Positions 62,376 through 64,000 of a stretch of DNA of 64,000 nucleotides are shown piece by piece. The notes beneath the pieces were generated by a model. That model ran no database searches. It was not told where the DNA came from and saw only the letters and a list, made by a program, of their open reading frames with translations. Source of the DNA: Candidatus Heimdallarchaeota archaeon LC_3. Lineage in GTDB: Archaea > Asgardarchaeota > Heimdallarchaeia > Hodarchaeales > LC-3. A program made the translations under genes and the position numbers. Position 1 is the stretch's first letter; each line of letters starts with the position of its first letter. Location of the stretch: positions 4,246 through 68,245 of the forward strand of contig MDVS01000013.1 of NCBI GenBank assembly GCA_001940645.1. The letters are read 5' to 3'.

Positions 62376-62675
62376 TTAAATCTTTTTTAGGAGAGATAGT
62401 TTTACTTTGATTGATTTTGTAACCATATCAAAATCAAGGTTCACAGAAAAGTTTCCACAACATTTATTTTCATAAAAAACAAAATCTATTAATTCGTTGG
62501 TAATCTCTCTTTCAAAATCTACCTCAAAACTTATAACATTTTCAATTTCTGAAATATTTTTTGCTATTTTTAATAAATCATTATGCAAATAATTAACACG
62601 CTCATTTTTTGTAGCTTCATCTAAATTACAAGAATTAAAGTGTAACTCTTGCGATTCAATTATTATTTCAGTCAT
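62376..62675 (-). CDS. small protein with E-x-x-C-C-x-x-F metal-type motif
   Basis: The 99-residue protein has an N-terminal DEATKNERVNYLHNDLLKIA helix and a core FVFYENKCCGNFSVNLDFDM, ending VKLSLLKKI. F-x-x-x-E-x-x-C-C-x-x-F followed by paired strands is the pattern seen in the C-terminal domain of some MerR-associated heavy-metal proteins (ECCPFF). It may bind a soft metal. ATG at 62675. It is divergent from the Bat-type regulator, with a promoter region of 128 bp between them. Confidence 0.6.
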   Translation of the reverse strand: MTEIIIESQELHFNSCNLDEATKNERVNYLHNDLLKIAKNISEIENVISFEVDFEREITNELIDFVFYENKCCGNFSVNLDFDMVTKSIKVKLSLLKKI

Positions 62676-62803
62676 GTATTATTCAACTCGTAAATTTTTT
62701 TGATCAATTGCATTGTTTAATACAATTTCTTAAATGTACTTTAGGTTGCTTATGCAACTTCCTATAAATAGATAAACCAAGAACATTTTTTTATGATCGT
62801 AGA

Positions 62804-63493
62804 ATGTTTGAATTAACTTTTCGAATAGAACCAGAACAAGAACTTTTTCGATTTTTTTCAGAGAAAAAATCAATAATGAGTTATTGCACCGGTCAACGGG
62901 GTCTTCTTATTTATTCTTCTCCGAATGAGTCAAATAAAGGGATTTTGTTTAATGGAAATTTTATTATAGATCAATCTATTAATGTCGAGTCTGTTCAGGA
63001 TTCAACTAATGCGAACATTCTTCAATTTAATTGTGATTGTATTCTAAATCCCCCAAGTATTATAAGAAAAAAAATTCAGAAATATAACGGGATTTTGATC
63101 AATCCAGTGATAATACGAAATAATTGGGAACAAATAACGATATTAATCGAAACCTATCCAAAAATACAACAATTCATTGATGAAATAAGTGAGATTTATG
63201 AATTAGAAATCCTGAAAATCGAGAAGATTAATTACCAACAAATTTATACCTATGCAAAGACAATTGAAGAAATGATCCATTCTTTAACCGATCAACAACG
63301 AAATATTTTGATCAAAGCATGGAAAAAAGGTTATTATTCCATACCTCGTAAAATAAAAACTGAGGAATTGGCTTCTGTTGAAGGAATCAGTAGGTATGGA
63401 TTAGAGAAAAAACTTCGAACAGCAGAAAATAAGCTTATAGAGAAGATTTTACCAATTCTGCTCTTATCCAAATCAATTGAAACTTCAAACTAA
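62804..63493 (+). CDS. Bat-type (HTH_10) transcriptional regulator
   Basis: The C-terminal 70 residues form the bacterio-opsin-activator HTH: IHSLTDQQRNILIKAWKKGY, IPRKIKTEELASVEGISRYG, then LEKKLRTAENKLIEKILP. The N-terminal 150 residues are a beta-rich sensor domain (FELTFRIEPEQELFRFFSEK, YCTGQRGLLIYSSPN, IIRNNWEQITILIETYPKIQ) as in other Bat proteins. No GAF/PAS motif or redox Cys pair is visible. It probably controls neighbouring genes, the divergent CC-motif gene being the nearest candidate. ATG at 62804. Confidence 0.85.
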   Translation: MFELTFRIEPEQELFRFFSEKKSIMSYCTGQRGLLIYSSPNESNKGILFNGNFIIDQSINVESVQDSTNANILQFNCDCILNPPSIIRKKIQKYNGILINPVIIRNNWEQITILIETYPKIQQFIDEISEIYELEILKIEKINYQQIYTYAKTIEEMIHSLTDQQRNILIKAWKKGYYSIPRKIKTEELASVEGISRYGLEKKLRTAENKLIEKILPILLLSKSIETSN

Positions 63494-63721
63494 TCTGTGG
63501 AGATCATTTTCTTTGACGTATATTTCAGAGGGGAAGAACTTGCAATAAAAACGAGGACAAACAGTAAAAAATTAACAAATGATTGGATTTTGTTAATCGC
63601 AATATCACAATACTTGAAGTTCGTGGTCCTTAAATAATACGTAAGAATGAAAAATTGTTTTATTCCTATACTACGATAGAAGCAATGTGAATAAAGACTG
63701 ATATTGCGTAAGAAGATTAGA

Positions 63722-63964
63722 ATGGTGGCCAAGATTCAAATATTACATAAATATGACCAATCAGTTAAATTAAAAATAGTGAATGAGGAAGACTACACAC
63801 GTTCATTGAATATATTACAAATCCTGCAAAATGATCTACTTTTCTTACATTTATCGCAAAATAAAAATAGTTTTAAAACTGATATGAAAAATCCGTATTT
63901 TATTGAGCTATTTTTGCTCTATATATCCGAAATCTTCAATCAAGCAATATTACAAGCACTATAA
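63722..63964 (+). CDS. hypothetical protein (doubtful)
   Basis: An 80-codon frame from ATG at 63722 (VAKIQILHKYDQSVKLKIVN..., ending AILQAL) stops at 63964; an in-frame TTG lies 18 bp earlier. Composition is Leu/Asn-rich and soluble-looking. There is a weak promoter-like region upstream but no family I know. An 80-codon frame on the other strand at 63490-63732 looks less protein-like. Confidence 0.35.
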   Translation: MVAKIQILHKYDQSVKLKIVNEEDYTRSLNILQILQNDLLFLHLSQNKNSFKTDMKNPYFIELFLLYISEIFNQAILQAL

Positions 63965-64000
63965 ACAATTTGAAAATCGATTCAATCTTTATTTTGCGAT

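Noticed and set aside
63490..63732. 80-codon minus frame (MATILIFLRNISLYS...)
   Set aside because: It overlaps the Bat gene end and the plus frame at 63722, and its Phe/Ser/Tyr-rich sequence looks like a shadow.
1..64000. CRISPR arrays, tRNA or rRNA genes
   Set aside because: No regularly spaced identical repeats and no tRNA-like cloverleaf or TpsiC-arm sequence were noticed; a covariance-model scan was not possible.

Overview
The window is a strongly AT-rich, gene-dense archaeal chromosome segment. Archaeal markers include a TrmB-type regulator, a bacterio-opsin-activator (Bat) HTH protein, a short OB-fold single-stranded DNA-binding protein with an Arg/Gly/Tyr tail, an RtcA cyclase, an ATP-dependent DNA ligase beside a RecA-like ATPase, a GH57 protein, many TTG/GTG starts and TATA-like boxes close to start codons. 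Longin/roadblock-like domains, one fused to a peroxiredoxin and one probably at the cytosolic end of a giant surface protein, together with the redox genes, make an Asgard archaeon (Heimdallarchaeia-like) my best guess. That is inference: no rRNA, ribosomal protein or clear eukaryotic-signature GTPase is present to fix it. I saw no tRNA, rRNA or CRISPR array by eye.

Layout. 1-5.1 kb: small enzymes (DinB-like, two-CXXC zinc ribbon, Nudix, left-handed beta-helix acyltransferase) on the minus strand, then a 599-residue unknown protein. 5.4-10.7 kb: signalling and redox genes (membrane histidine kinase, three-loop helical protein, longin-peroxiredoxin fusion, chemoreceptor, HEXXH metallopeptidase) with decayed gene fragments between them. 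10.7-19.1 kb: HAD hydrolase, small membrane proteins, Ste24-like protease, an ornithine cyclodeaminase-family gene followed by L-serine dehydratase, a SHOCT membrane protein and RtcA. 19.2-29.5 kb: one giant surface protein with a LamG-like domain, about 17 Ig-like repeats, one transmembrane helix and a cytosolic domain; its reading frame extends upstream into a signal peptide that has no ATG/GTG/TTG.

30-43.5 kb: DNA ligase plus RecA-like ATPase operon, nucleotidyltransferase, ferritin-VIT1 fusion, a pseudogenised TrmB/monooxygenase pair, SSB, a siroheme sulfite reductase-like protein, a group II PLP decarboxylase, a Nudix/7TM pair facing a ParA-like/winged-helix pair. 43.6-52.9 kb: DDAH-like amidinohydrolase, MscS channel, a perfect 617-bp tandem duplication inside a SIR2-like gene, an IS607-type recombinase remnant, a CXXCH-bearing surface cytochrome-like protein, VOC/HxlR genes and a ProX-type deacylase. 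52.9-64 kb: a low-coding stretch with a frameshifted gene and a tandem repeat, then a DOMON / four-cluster ferredoxin / NrfD operon with no catalytic subunit, a DEAD-box helicase, HAD, GH57 and Bat-type genes.

Two themes tie the window together. One is membrane redox: the DOMON-NrfC-NrfD operon, the CXXCH protein, the sulfite reductase-like protein, the peroxiredoxin and the iron-handling fusion. The other is gene decay: EamA, TrmB, monooxygenase, secreted-protein, zinc-ribbon and IS607 remnants plus a fresh tandem duplication. Several lesions are nonsense codons or truncations, so decay is not only a homopolymer sequencing artefact.
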